A stretch of 64,000 nucleotides of DNA from CAYTGM01 sp964437365 (GCA_964437365.1 CAYTGM010000007.1:1-64000), one strand, 5' to 3'; counted from the stretch's first letter, positions 9,401 through 17,352 are shown. Program-made: numbers and translations. The notes: generated by a model from the letters alone, not told the origin.

Positions 9401-10353
9401 ATCAGGATGGGAGTATCGTCGCATTCCAGGCATCCGCTTCTGGATCAGGACCCATCCGAAGCTTTAATCTATATCGATATGATTTCAATGGACCCTCATT
9501 CTCTCAGCTTACAGCCAATGGACTCAGCCGCACGAACCTGTCGAACCCCGCAACTGTAAGTCTCGCCGAGACTGGTAATCCGATCTTTTTTGCCAACGCA
9601 GGAGACCTGCTGGACATCGGCGAGGACACAACGTACCACGAAATCTGGCGTTATGATGCTTCTGCCCCCATTGGTTCTCGCATCACACGTGTCACCAACA
9701 CACGGGAACTTGACCCAGCGCAGCGAGGTGATTCCCTGGAACCATTCGTACGAAGAACCGGCGACAGAATACTATTCAGTTCTACTGCACAATTTGACGA
9801 CAGTCTGGTGGCTGGCATCAGCAACATTTACCTTTGGGATGTCTCTCCGGGAGCAGAAAAACAGATAACAAGGGTATCAAACAGCACAAACTACAACACA
9901 ACCGGCCGAGGTAGTTATCGGCCCGTATATGCAAACCTTCAAGATGAAAGTGCAGACAACATCCTGTACCTCTCAGACTCTACCTTGTTTCCCTTCGAAA
10001 CGCGTCGTATACACCCCGGACCACGCCTCTATACCGGCAATGCAGAGCAGGCAGGTGGCCCCTTTCAAATTCCGATGGAACCGCTCCCTGCCTATGCGGA
10101 TGGAACCATCGCATTCGCCAGCGGTAAAGAAAGTAACTCTTCATTCTTCCTTGCCGATGCCCGGTTGGCCCTCTTGACGCGCACAAACCTTCGTCAGCCT
10201 TCCAATTCGGACGAAGGCATGAAGCTGTGGACCCTCAAACTTTCGGAACAGTTCCTGATCAACAACGTGCTCGCGCGGTTACTGGGATCCGATATAGTCG
10301 CGCAAGACCGAAACCAGGATGGTATCATCGACGCCGCCGACCTGATTGAGTAG
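6460..10353 (+). CDS. Large secreted protein: beta-helix, FG-GAP and PD40 regions, dockerin-like end
   Basis: 1297 residues from a GTG at 6460, preferred over a TTG at 6412. An AAGG ribosome site sits seven bases before it and the signal peptide then starts cleanly (VNRSSFKIAASLLIITMAG, cut near LPA-Q). Region 1 (~25-370) begins ATRGDDANSGLSW and is a pectate-lyase-like right-handed beta-helix with choice-of-anchor Q features. Region 2 (~370-800) has integrin-type FG-GAP units (RFGDAMASVGDLDGNGTDD, RFGQSIASG). Region 3 (~870-1240) has TolB/PD40-type propeller blades (ISGDGTKVVFVS, DQDGSIVAFQA). The protein ends with DRNQDGIIDAADLIE, half a type I dockerin or EF-hand. It is probably a cell-surface or secreted adhesin or carbohydrate-associated protein; no catalytic site is seen. 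Confidence 0.85.
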   Translation: MNRSSFKIAASLLIITMAGSLPAQLHVSATRGDDANSGLSWNDPKRTIQAAIDAASTSAESDVFIEKGEYQENILMATGVSVTGGFEGFEPSESARVNPYPLATVIRPDNGPHVVNFTNVQNAELRSVRITGGNANGSQESFDARGGGIIILSSDNIFIDACMIDDNTASVSGGGLYAQDSAPVIRNTVFAGNMTLSPADGGGGIGTFQANGTVVQSCVFFGNLDNSAGVGAAIDVYDSSVTVLDSIFAENNDQAIYIFSESSASSAALTNNLFFNNTGAPFVFQDSSGTQTFTTAEAINGFAGNAGNLFGDPQFIAPERLYFGVEEGSPAINAASSPSNGRDYLSNFRGFGGDVPDIGAFERSANIDGIVGIGAISEESGLPLQAGNRFGDAMASVGDLDGNGTDDLLVQVSGAKNEAGEPTGVVALIYTDPGNLSIRGFDLVAEGTVPNGRFGQGLTGIALGGQGIFVIGDPSVNEERGTIYTVSSGFGQTGDLQELPLAGLSAGEEFGSSVIFALPVGDSQNLHLLIGAPGADNETGRVVLVEVVNQTLNEVLSIGNGNGFAAGQLQPGDRFGQSIASGSPLILLDREATDLTFFVGAPGTDNSAGAVWEISINSSGEVSTPVEVVLPEFSGRGHSLAVFESPKETAGFERLLAVGSPTDSNSRGRFAIVGSSEPFLSSTDTIDDNTNVGSSLAWLPDNDFNGYPDLAVSFPGFNEERGGIVTYDYSVANEATAQGRVRITENSTNIVYQNSVKPIPVTLTYDNPGRRSIAPTFNSDSDEDLTLPAMGTPPVLQPGESATITGTLESEPFGSFFDFISPTAISSDFIQPEQQLAFIGFSFPYNALELTDTSDPGNNPEHPAVLSMNDEGSRLVFSSSINPITGIEEGVAQIYLADFSLSSSQQIRKLTDGASESFYPAISGDGTKVVFVSQSNHLSPPAVFDAPQVWHLDLSAAPGNGFTLLFEITSSDTIIQAPALDQDGSIVAFQASASGSGPIRSFNLYRYDFNGPSFSQLTANGLSRTNLSNPATVSLAETGNPIFFANAGDLLDIGEDTTYHEIWRYDASAPIGSRITRVTNTRELDPAQRGDSLEPFVRRTGDRILFSSTAQFDDSLVAGISNIYLWDVSPGAEKQITRVSNSTNYNTTGRGSYRPVYANLQDESADNILYLSDSTLFPFETRRIHPGPRLYTGNAEQAGGPFQIPMEPLPAYADGTIAFASGKESNSSFFLADARLALLTRTNLRQPSNSDEGMKLWTLKLSEQFLINNVLARLLGSDIVAQDRNQDGIIDAADLIE

Positions 10354-10465
10354 TTAGCCTCCTTCGGAGACCAAAGTCAGATTCTAATCATACCCCGGGT
10401 TTCCTTCGTCAACCCGGCTCTATTCACATTCACCTCTCAATGAGATGAGTTTTGTATAAGAGTGT

Positions 10466-10969
10466 TTATTCTTGAACATCACGGGAATGAGAAATGGGAG
10501 ATTCGTTCAACTCCTTAACTGGTGAAGGCAATAGCTTCTTCAACTCGTTTCGTCTAATTGAAAAAATGACGATTTCTTTTTTAATATCAGCTTTGTCTCT
10601 GAAAGTGATGGATAGACCTTCTAAGAATCGTTTCTTGTATGGTTCGACTTTCGAGATCTTCGTTAAATCAATGGCATGAATTAGATCTAATTTTCCGCCA
10701 AAGAGGATAAAGGGGAACACGGGGCGCACAAAGAAATTACTGTCGGTTAGCATCAATTTAAGACAATTACTTGCACCACCTTGGTATGTACGACCCGACC
10801 CAAAGGAGTCTTTGAAAATGATCGTATCTTCAGGTGGATCCTCAAAATAGAGACCTCTCTTCCTATTATCAAGGTGAAGATAGATTATGTAGCAGATAAA
10901 ATAGATAACAAAAACAATCCCAAACACTAGAAAGAGATTCTCAAAAATAATATGTAGGAGTTGTTCCAT
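10466..10969 (-). CDS. Single-pass membrane protein of unknown function
   Basis: 167 residues. One membrane helix near the N-terminus (FLVFGIVFVIYFICYIIYL, ~14-32) is followed by a basic stop-transfer (DNRKRG) and a soluble domain of about 130 residues. The soluble part (SNFFVRPVFPFILFGG, then IDLTKISKVEPYKKRF, then LSITFRDK and IVIFSIRR) has a beta-sandwich look similar to bacterial PH-like domains, but no family can be named. It faces away from the large secreted gene and lies between it and repeat copy C. ATG at 10969 is the only sensible start. Confidence 0.6.
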   Translation of the reverse strand: MEQLLHIIFENLFLVFGIVFVIYFICYIIYLHLDNRKRGLYFEDPPEDTIIFKDSFGSGRTYQGGASNCLKLMLTDSNFFVRPVFPFILFGGKLDLIHAIDLTKISKVEPYKKRFLEGLSITFRDKADIKKEIVIFSIRRNELKKLLPSPVKELNESPISHSRDVQE

Positions 10970-11053
10970 GCTTTACTCACTGCTCTGACTTAACTATGAA
11001 AGACTCTTACTCAGGTAAATACATTGATAGAGTATATTTATTCATTCGCCCTA

Positions 11054-11213
11054 CTGAGTGTAGCGAGGTTTTATCACAGGTCTTATCCTTCAGAATGAAG
11101 TCGCCGCATTTTTCAGAATCAGACAAACTGTTCAAACAGTTTTTTCCGTTATAGACGACCCCAACCTCAGATTCGAAACCTGAGGCCAACGGAAACGCCT
11201 CGCTATCGCTCGG
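11054..11213 (+). repeat. Structured intergenic repeat, copy C (diverged)
   Basis: 160 bp with the same block order as copies A and B but more substitutions. The left end is CTGAGTGTAGCGAGG; the right end read in reverse is CCGAGCGATAGCGAGG. The central hairpin is AAACTG/CAGTTT (11125-11142) and the terminal hairpin CCTCAG/CTGAGG (near 11165-11185). Stems are kept while flanks drift, which points to selection for the folded form. Confidence 0.75.
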
Positions 11214-11289
11214 GTGAGATCATCAAATTATTACACGTGCGACCTTCCTTCATATTGAGTTCATACCTCGTCATCACAGATCTATTCAA

Positions 11290-11390
11290 CCTCACTCCCG
11301 CCGGAGGTGGGATATTTGAATAGCCCCGAGGTGAGCTTTTCAAACCTCGGGGTACTGTCGACATAGCTGAATAACCTCCAGCGGAGGTGA
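11290..11390. repeat. Palindrome cluster (GGAGG/CCTCC type)
   Basis: Three self-complementary units lie around one centre near 11340: CTCCCGCCGGAG (11295-11306), CCCCGAGGT with ACCTCGGGG (11324-11352) and CCTCCAGCGGAGG (11375-11387). The outer two are also roughly inverted copies of each other. This is REP-like intergenic structure with no coding potential. Confidence 0.65.
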
Positions 11391-11492
11391 ACAACACCTA
11401 TTCTGTGAGCAGGACCGCGCCAACAATTTAATTCTTGTCATTCTTCCACCCTATCCTCCTCTCTAACAAGAGTTTGCCTGAGGTTTCTCACA

Positions 11493-12152
11493 ATGAAATC
11501 ACCTGTCCCACTCTTTCTTGTCACACTCCTGATGATCCTGATGAACTATTCTGAATCAGCGACATTGAATCCCGCTGAATCAGACAGCGGATACATTGCC
11601 CGACTTCTCATCAATGAAACGCCCTTTCCCGGTGAACGAGGCTGGATCAGCGAGAAGGACACAAAGTCTGCCATGCTGGCGATTCTTTATGTGCTTGAAT
11701 CTCGACTCGAGCATATCCCCAGAGGCTATCGTCAGGAGCATATCGCAGCCACAAGATCTGACAACATTATAGACATCATCACCGTTGGAGGTGAAAAAGG
11801 TCAGTGTGACGGGTTTTACAGAGACGCCAACGGAACACCAAGAGCTGTCCCAAGGGTACATGAGCGACTCGATTATTTGATGAAAATTGCAAACCAGGGA
11901 AAACCGGGAAAATTCGCTCGACTTATCGATTATGCTCAAGGCCTTGCAAACGCCTATACAGAAGGGGGTATTCAGGAGGCCGACCGATTCGCAGAGCTCA
12001 ACAATATCAACGGGGTCAGTGTAACCGGAAGAGCCTACTCATGGATGACCGATACGGATTACTACCACCCCGGCGGAGACTTTGTTCGCATACCCGATCA
12101 ATACAGTGGTTCTCTTGGTGGGAACCGCTTCTTCACTCTCAAGGAAAGATAA
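11493..12152 (+). CDS. Secreted protein resembling SleB-type cell-wall hydrolases
   Basis: 219 residues with a signal peptide (MKSPVPLFLVTLLMILMN, cut near SES-A). The segment ARLLINETPFPGERGW followed by KSAMLAILYVLESRL resembles the opening of the Hydrolase_2/SleB family, where a conserved glutamate follows an A-R-x-I/L-x-x-E motif. The end (GSLGGNRFFTLKE) also resembles that family's GxHxF closing motif. If correct it would cleave peptidoglycan glycan strands outside the inner membrane. The middle part is not diagnostic, so the family call is tentative. The next gene starts two bases after its stop, with its ribosome site AAGGA inside this gene's last codons: a two-gene operon. Confidence 0.55.
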   Translation: MKSPVPLFLVTLLMILMNYSESATLNPAESDSGYIARLLINETPFPGERGWISEKDTKSAMLAILYVLESRLEHIPRGYRQEHIAATRSDNIIDIITVGGEKGQCDGFYRDANGTPRAVPRVHERLDYLMKIANQGKPGKFARLIDYAQGLANAYTEGGIQEADRFAELNNINGVSVTGRAYSWMTDTDYYHPGGDFVRIPDQYSGSLGGNRFFTLKER

Positions 12153-12153
12153 A

Positions 12154-13032
12154 ATGAAACCTCACAATCTTTGTACATATATAGTAATCGTCTTTACTCT
12201 TTTTCTTTCATACTCCAATCAAACGATGGCAAGTTCCGATGCTGAAGAATTAGATCAACAATTAACAGATGAGAAGTTTCTCTCACGTGTTGTCCAGCAT
12301 CTCTATCGGTGGTATATGGACGAGATTGATGTGATAGAAGCAACGAGGGACCCTGAAAAGCCCTTTGTTGTTTGGGTCCGTGAATATCATCCAGAGCTGG
12401 ACGAAGGCGATAAGAGTCAGTTTGCGGAGGTGGTGCTGCTAACCCCGGGAATCTCCGTTCACCTGAAGAAAGCCGATTACAGTATTGAGGAACTGGATAT
12501 ACATGTAGAGAACGACATATACAAGATAAACAGAGTTGGCAGGATTGACCCAACCTCGGTGGGTTCCGACAACTACACGAAAGTGAACCTGGGTCGCGAG
12601 GAGATGCGCGAGTACCTCTTCCGTATGCGCTCAGAAGCGCAGTTTCCCGACGAAGAGTTGCTCACTCGCCTGAGGCTCGCCGTTCGCGATGAATTGAAAC
12701 AACAGTTTGCTGATCAGATTTCCTCCGTATCTTCAGAAACTCAAACGGTCCATCTCTCTCCCATCTCGAACGTTGCCAATGAAATCTGGGTTTTCTGGGA
12801 AACGGGGAGAACGCTCATTCGCTTTGCTTCAGATATCGACCTGTCCAATCCTGATGTTTGGGAACATGAAGAGCTGGCGGTTGATCTGTATGATCTGGAT
12901 GAAGCAGTCGTTGTCTCTCTGGAGGAAGTGGCGGGCAGCAACGCCTATATGACACGCGATCAGGCCGGTAGAGCACTCTACAATTGCGTGGTGCTTGGTA
13001 AGAAACTGGAACTGGTTGGAATGGATCGATAA
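12154..13032 (+). CDS. Secreted protein of unknown function
   Basis: 292 residues starting at the ATG at 12154; a longer frame from 12082 exists but lies within the previous gene. The signal peptide is HNLCTYIVIVFTLFLSYS, cut near TMA-S. The mature protein is acidic, with short segments such as FLSRVVQHLYRWYMDEIDV and WVREYHPELDEGDKSQFAEVVLL, and no known domain. Near the C-terminus DDLSNP-like and VVVSLEEV segments suggest an alpha/beta periplasmic fold. It is coupled to the cell-wall-hydrolase-like gene before it, so a shared envelope role is an inference from context only. Confidence 0.6.
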   Translation: MKPHNLCTYIVIVFTLFLSYSNQTMASSDAEELDQQLTDEKFLSRVVQHLYRWYMDEIDVIEATRDPEKPFVVWVREYHPELDEGDKSQFAEVVLLTPGISVHLKKADYSIEELDIHVENDIYKINRVGRIDPTSVGSDNYTKVNLGREEMREYLFRMRSEAQFPDEELLTRLRLAVRDELKQQFADQISSVSSETQTVHLSPISNVANEIWVFWETGRTLIRFASDIDLSNPDVWEHEELAVDLYDLDEAVVVSLEEVAGSNAYMTRDQAGRALYNCVVLGKKLELVGMDR

Positions 13033-13055
13033 TAGCTCGAGAGACTATCAAGAAT

Positions 13056-13094
13056 ACCCCCAGATTAGAGAAACACTCGCACTAACCTGGGGGT
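13056..13094. terminator. Possible terminator hairpin between convergent genes
   Basis: Inverted repeat ACCCCCAG (13056-13063) with CTGGGGGT (13087-13094), 23-base loop, in the 103-base gap between the secreted gene (+) and the sulfatase gene (-). There is no T-run on either side, so termination is only suggested by position. Confidence 0.4.
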
Positions 13095-13135
13095 CAACTA
13101 ACCTGTTCTCCTAACGAAGAGAACTCTTATAGACA

Positions 13136-14662
13136 CTACTGTGTAATAGGTTCCATCATTGTCTTCATGATGCTGTCTGTATCAAAGTCAAGGCTTGCCT
13201 GACGTGGAGGAAACTCTTCGAACGACTTGAAGAACTTCTGAACCACACCCATTGCAGGCCCAAGCGCCCAGGACCTGTTTTCCTGCCACTCGTCAAAGCC
13301 ACGCGCATCATGGAAACGCTCGAAGGGATCGAGGTCTAGACGTGTAATCAAAGGAGTTGTCAATTGACTCTGAACACCATTGAACCACTTGTCCTGCTCC
13401 GTGAAAAGAAACTTCCACTCCTGAAAACGGACACCATGAAAAGTCGTCTCGGAAAAGAAGAAGAATTCTTTACGATTACTCGGTCCTTCCTGGGTTAGTA
13501 CTGGAGACTGATCATATCCATCAAGGTGGACTCGATACTCCATATCACCAATTGTATATCCATCGAGCAGTCTTTCTTTCACATCAGCCTGTCCCAGCTG
13601 GGCCATAATCGTTGGAACCCAGTCTTCCATGGCCATGAGTTCGCCTGTGGTTGTCCCGGCAGGAATAACTCCTGGCCATTTCACCATACAGGGAACCTTG
13701 AAACCCCCTTCATAGCCACCAACACCTTTTTCACCGCGGAAGGGCTGGTTTCCGCCATCAGGCCAGCTGTTACTTGCTGCGCCATTGTCCGTGGAGAACA
13801 TCACCATGGTATTGTCGGCAATTCCAAGTTCATCAAGAAGATCCAAGAGAACACCGATATCATCATCAAGTTCCATCATACCATCTGCATAGACATTCCC
13901 TGTTCCTGATTTCCCTTTATAGTTATCGTTCAGGTTTGTCTTGTAGTGCATACGTGTGGTATTATGCCATATGAAGAACGGCTTTTCTTCATCAACGGAC
14001 TCTTTGATGAAGCGCACAGACTCCTCAAGGACGACTTGATCGAGGTTTTTCTGCACTTCTGCCCCGAAGTCACCGAGATCTTCGATTTCCTGGCCTCCAT
14101 CGGGAAGAGCCTTTGAACGGATGATGCCGCGCTGAACGATTCCTGCTTTCTCCAAAGCTTCTCTCGGATAGTCATCCTGCTCGACATATTCACCTGCATT
14201 CAAGTGATAAAGGATACCGTAAAACTCATCGAAGCCATGGGCCGTAGGTAGATGTTCATCCTGATCTCCGAGGTGGTTTTTCCCGAACTGCCCGGTCTTA
14301 TAGCCGAGTGATTTCAGCATGACAGCGAGAGTTGGATCTTCTTTTTGAAGACCCTGTGGTGCACCGGGTAGCCCAACGGTGGCCAATCCAACGCGAAGCG
14401 GTGACTGACCGGTAATGAAGGCTGCCCTTCCCGCAGTGCAGGAAGCATGGGCGTAATGGTCCATGAAGAGCATCCCTTCTTCTGCGATGCGGTCGATATT
14501 GGGCGTTTCTCCTGCCATCATTCCGCGGTGGTAGGCACTGATATTCCACATTCCAATATCATCGCCCCAAATGACGAGAATGTTCGGTTTTTCCGTCTGA
14601 GCCGTTGCAAGGCTGGCGATCCCCGACAGGAGGATGGCCATGAGGAATTTCGTCAGCTTCAT
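13136..14662 (-). CDS. Secreted arylsulfatase-type sulfatase
   Basis: 508 residues. Signal peptide MKLTKFLMAILLSG is cut near ATA-Q. The type I sulfatase core starts at PNILVIWGDDIG, where the paired aspartates bind calcium. The cysteine to be turned into formylglycine lies in SCTAGRAAFITGQ, matching CxAxR, which fits the type I C-x-P/A-x-R pattern. FSTDNGA gives the later Asp-Asn metal ligands, and HYKTNL and GGYEGGFKVP are also typical. It hydrolyses sulfate esters from an unknown substrate in the periplasm or outside; sulfated polysaccharide is likely from family habits but not shown. No sulfatase-maturation gene or glycosidase lies nearby. ATG at 14662. Confidence 0.9.
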   Translation of the reverse strand: MKLTKFLMAILLSGIASLATAQTEKPNILVIWGDDIGMWNISAYHRGMMAGETPNIDRIAEEGMLFMDHYAHASCTAGRAAFITGQSPLRVGLATVGLPGAPQGLQKEDPTLAVMLKSLGYKTGQFGKNHLGDQDEHLPTAHGFDEFYGILYHLNAGEYVEQDDYPREALEKAGIVQRGIIRSKALPDGGQEIEDLGDFGAEVQKNLDQVVLEESVRFIKESVDEEKPFFIWHNTTRMHYKTNLNDNYKGKSGTGNVYADGMMELDDDIGVLLDLLDELGIADNTMVMFSTDNGAASNSWPDGGNQPFRGEKGVGGYEGGFKVPCMVKWPGVIPAGTTTGELMAMEDWVPTIMAQLGQADVKERLLDGYTIGDMEYRVHLDGYDQSPVLTQEGPSNRKEFFFFSETTFHGVRFQEWKFLFTEQDKWFNGVQSQLTTPLITRLDLDPFERFHDARGFDEWQENRSWALGPAMGVVQKFFKSFEEFPPRQASLDFDTDSIMKTMMEPITQ

Positions 14663-14792
14663 GACATAATGTCCTTTTCCCTAAGATAAACTTACTTTTT
14701 CTGAGCGAACATTGTGGAAGCAAGAAATTCGCCATTCGGCAGCGAGCGGCACCCTATCCGGGCGTTCGATGACACCCCCACCTCTGTCCTAT

Positions 14793-14846
14793 GTCTGACG
14801 GACGTCTCAAGACGTAGGTAAGACGTAGATAAGACGTCCGTCAGAC
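14793..14846. repeat. 15-bp perfect inverted repeat with AAGACGT direct repeats in the loop
   Basis: Arms GTCTGACGGACGTCT (14793-14807) and AGACGTCCGTCAGAC (14832-14846) pair perfectly around a 24-base loop that itself holds AAGACGTAGGT and AAGACGTAGAT. The repeat sits in the ~390-base gap between the divergent sulfatase and DUF507 genes. Possible operator or hairpin; otherwise nothing is seen in this gap. Confidence 0.7.
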
Positions 14847-15056
14847 GTCCGTCATCCGGTGTGGGTGCGGGTTGAAACCGCTGGATCAAGATTTTGCAAA
14901 CTCCACGGCGACGAAACCGAGGGTCTCCAGAGACATTCAAGGCCTCTGGAAAGGGTCTGAGCCAAGCGCGAGAGAACATTCTCTCCTCTTGTGACTGAAC
15001 TCGGGCATCTCATACGCTTAGTACAAGTTTTCAACCTTTTCGAGGAGGATTCTTCC

Positions 15057-15344
15057 ATGAACGCTTTTCAACCGCCCAAGGAACGATTGACCGATTTAAC
15101 CATGAGAGTGCTCACAGCGCTCAATAACGCCCCGGAAGTTGAGCTGGCTGACCCGAAGGGTGCCGCGGTCTCTTTCCGTACAGCTCTCGTTGAGAACCTT
15201 CGTCAGGAGCATGAGCTGGAACAGGAAGTGTTCGAAACGCTGAAGAAGCATGGTCAGCAGATATACGAGGAAAACGCGGATTTCTACAAAATGCTGCAGG
15301 AAGGGAAAAGGATGCTTGCCAAGAAGAAGGGGTTCACCCTTTGA
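15057..15344 (+). CDS. DUF507 family protein
   Basis: 95 residues from the ATG at 15057, with GAGGAGG a few bases upstream; an in-frame upstream start is not needed. The pattern RLTDLTMRVLTALNN, then VELADPKGAAVSFRTALVENLRQEHELEQEVFE, then KKHGQQIYE matches the small acidic helical DUF507 family (PF04368 type), whose function is unknown. Family members are usually about 90 residues, as here. It is followed 34 bases later by an ABC-2-like permease in the same direction. No membrane segment or cofactor motif is present. Confidence 0.75.
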   Translation: MNAFQPPKERLTDLTMRVLTALNNAPEVELADPKGAAVSFRTALVENLRQEHELEQEVFETLKKHGQQIYEENADFYKMLQEGKRMLAKKKGFTL

Positions 15345-15378
15345 GTCAATTCACTGAAACGTCCAACACTAACCCTTC

Positions 15379-16143
15379 ATGACAGAAGAGAAGAAGAAAG
15401 CAGAGTCGATACTGGCAACATGGCTCGACCAGAAGTCGAGTCGGTGGAAACTGTTTGCACGCAAAGAGTACCGACGCGAATCATTTGCTCTGTTCTTCAT
15501 TTTTCTGAAAAGCACTGTCTCGCTTGAGCATGTATTCTTCCTCTTTGCTCTGATTCCATTCATTTGTTACTTCGTTGTCCCTCTTCTCTATGAACCTGAA
15601 TATGCGTTCATGATGCTTCAGGTGATCTATACAGTCTATACAGCCCTTATCGGAAATACAATCTATGAGAAAGAAGAGCGGTCGGGTACGCTGGAGGGCT
15701 TGTGGCTGGCAAACGGAGGCGGCGGAGCACTACTGTCACTGAAACTACTTGCCTGGTACAGCGCCTTGATCCCTTCGATTGCGTTGACCGTTGCGTTGAC
15801 CTCCCACGGAACCGGTGAACCGATTGGTGTCGTCTGGTCGGTGTTGTCTCTCTTGATCCTCATGTTTTTCACATTCGCCGTTTCTCATCTCTTTCTTGTG
15901 ATGTTCCGCGGGGTCTGGATATCAGCATCAATAACGCTGATTCTTTTGGGACTTATCTTTACCTTTCAGTACGACCAGCATTTCCTTTTGAATCCCTTTC
16001 TAAATGTGTTCTTTTCTGAGGAGGAGAAGTGGTTGCCGGGGAGTGCTTCCTTTATCCTCAACAGGGTTTTCCTGTTTACTGCGTCGATGATCATTCTTCA
16101 AAACAGTTGTTCGTATTTACACCGGATCCTGGGCGATCGCTAG
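15379..16143 (+). CDS. ABC-2-type permease-like membrane protein
   Basis: 254 residues with about six hydrophobic segments (VFFLFALIPFICYFVV, MMLQVIYTVYTALIG, LIPSIALTVALT, VLSLLILMFFTFAV, ASITLILLGLIFTF and a last one near FLFTASMIILQ). The loop IYEKEERSGTLEGLWLANG followed by LSLKLLAWYSALIP is the signature of ABC-2 transporter permeases (ExxSGTLE...K). No ATPase subunit is adjacent, so the partner must be elsewhere or missing. It shares direction with the DUF507 gene. Start ATG at 15379. Confidence 0.65.
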   Translation: MTEEKKKAESILATWLDQKSSRWKLFARKEYRRESFALFFIFLKSTVSLEHVFFLFALIPFICYFVVPLLYEPEYAFMMLQVIYTVYTALIGNTIYEKEERSGTLEGLWLANGGGGALLSLKLLAWYSALIPSIALTVALTSHGTGEPIGVVWSVLSLLILMFFTFAVSHLFLVMFRGVWISASITLILLGLIFTFQYDQHFLLNPFLNVFFSEEEKWLPGSASFILNRVFLFTASMIILQNSCSYLHRILGDR

Positions 16144-16198
16144 AGTGGTCTTCAATTGTCATAATTAGTTAAATGGCAAGGGAGAGTGATGGATCCGG

Positions 16199-16251
16199 CT
16201 GAATGAAACCACAGGAATAGTGGCACTGTTTCGTGGCTTTCAGTCATTCAG
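16199..16251. repeat. Inverted repeat after the permease gene
   Basis: CTGAATGA (16199-16206) pairs with TCATTCAG (16244-16251), with inner CCAC/GTGG pairing. It could be a terminator-like structure, but no T-run follows. The rest of the gap up to 16428 shows only an A/T-rich stretch near 16310-16330. Confidence 0.4.
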
Positions 16252-16428
16252 AGATATGGCTGGCCGCGAGCATATAAGGAGCAGGACTTTTGAAGATCTT
16301 TCCCGAATTCTTTTTACTTTTTTTACTTGTCGGTGTTTCCTGAGAGTTGTTACGTGTCTGTCCAAATGTTTGTAGTCCCCGGAGGCCGTGACACACACTT
16401 ATCCTTTGAAACGGAGAAACTCCCACCG

Positions 16429-17352
16429 ATGGGCCTGTCGTTCTCTGACGCCTTACGTCGCTTTGAAAGTTATCTGAGAGTTGAGAAAAACCTCAGCCCA
16501 AAAACCCGGAACGCCTATATCTACGATCTCAACAGGTTCAGTCAGTTTGTCTACGGTGAAAACGCTAATCTGAAGCAGTGCGAGGCAACTCAGCCTCAAC
16601 CCAAAGATGTTCAGGCATATATTCATTACCTCCGTGAAGATCTCGGCTATCGTCCCACAACTCTTTCAAGAACCATCTCCTCATTAAGAGTATTCTTCGA
16701 CTTTCTGATCGAAGAAGAAGTCCTTCATATAAATCCCTGTCGTGATATACAAAACCCCAAGCAGTCTCGGAAACTTCCCGTTTATCTGGTTGAAGGAGAG
16801 TTGAGAAAACTCTTCGAAGCGCCTGACCTCACAACGCCACTGGGCATTCGCGATCGCACCATGATGGTTCTTCTCTCATTTTGCGGAATGAGATTGCAGG
16901 AGCTGGTTGGACTCAACACCTCTCATGTCAGTTTTGAGAGCCGGACAATCCGCGTAATGGGGAAAGGGAGCAAAGAACGTTTGATTCCCATGAACGAGGA
17001 AGTGGTGCGTTCATTGACTTCCTGGATGGAAGTCAGAAAACCAGCCGACGGCGAGCAAGCCGTTTTCGTTAATCGGTTCGGACATCGGTTGAGTGGTCGT
17101 ATGGTTGAAAAGATTGTCGATAAGTATGTTAGTATGGCAGGTTTGAAGAAGACCGGTTTATCGCCTCATAAATTAAGACACACATTTGCGACACTGTTGC
17201 ATTCAAAAGATGTAGACCTGGTCGAGATTCAGTCATTGTTGGGTCATTCATCGATCGCAACCACACAGATATACACACATACTGATAAGCGCCGATTGAA
17301 ATCGGCTGTTGAGAAGCTGGATGCCCTGGATCCAAGTTTGCAGCAGGGTTGA
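16429..17352 (+). CDS. XerC/XerD-type tyrosine recombinase
   Basis: 307 residues from the ATG at 16429, which gives the normal Xer length; the frame is open further upstream without a start that adds known sequence. The N-terminal SAM-like core-binding domain is clear (YLRVEKNLSPKTRNAYIYDL). The catalytic domain holds all expected residues: Arg in CGMRLQELVGL, Lys in GKGSKER, His and Arg in HKLRHTFAT, His in LLGHSSIATT and Tyr in TQIYTH. Xer proteins resolve chromosome dimers at dif, together with FtsK. Whether this is XerC, XerD or a solitary XerH-like enzyme cannot be told. The next 700 bases are non-coding and built of inverted repeats, which could be recombination substrates. Confidence 0.88.
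   Translation: MGLSFSDALRRFESYLRVEKNLSPKTRNAYIYDLNRFSQFVYGENANLKQCEATQPQPKDVQAYIHYLREDLGYRPTTLSRTISSLRVFFDFLIEEEVLHINPCRDIQNPKQSRKLPVYLVEGELRKLFEAPDLTTPLGIRDRTMMVLLSFCGMRLQELVGLNTSHVSFESRTIRVMGKGSKERLIPMNEEVVRSLTSWMEVRKPADGEQAVFVNRFGHRLSGRMVEKIVDKYVSMAGLKKTGLSPHKLRHTFATLLHSKDVDLVEIQSLLGHSSIATTQIYTHTDKRRLKSAVEKLDALDPSLQQG

Noticed and set aside
14692..14979. 95-residue minus-strand frame next to the sulfatase gene
   Set aside because: Crosses the inverted repeat at 14793-14846, has no export signal or motif and no ribosome site.
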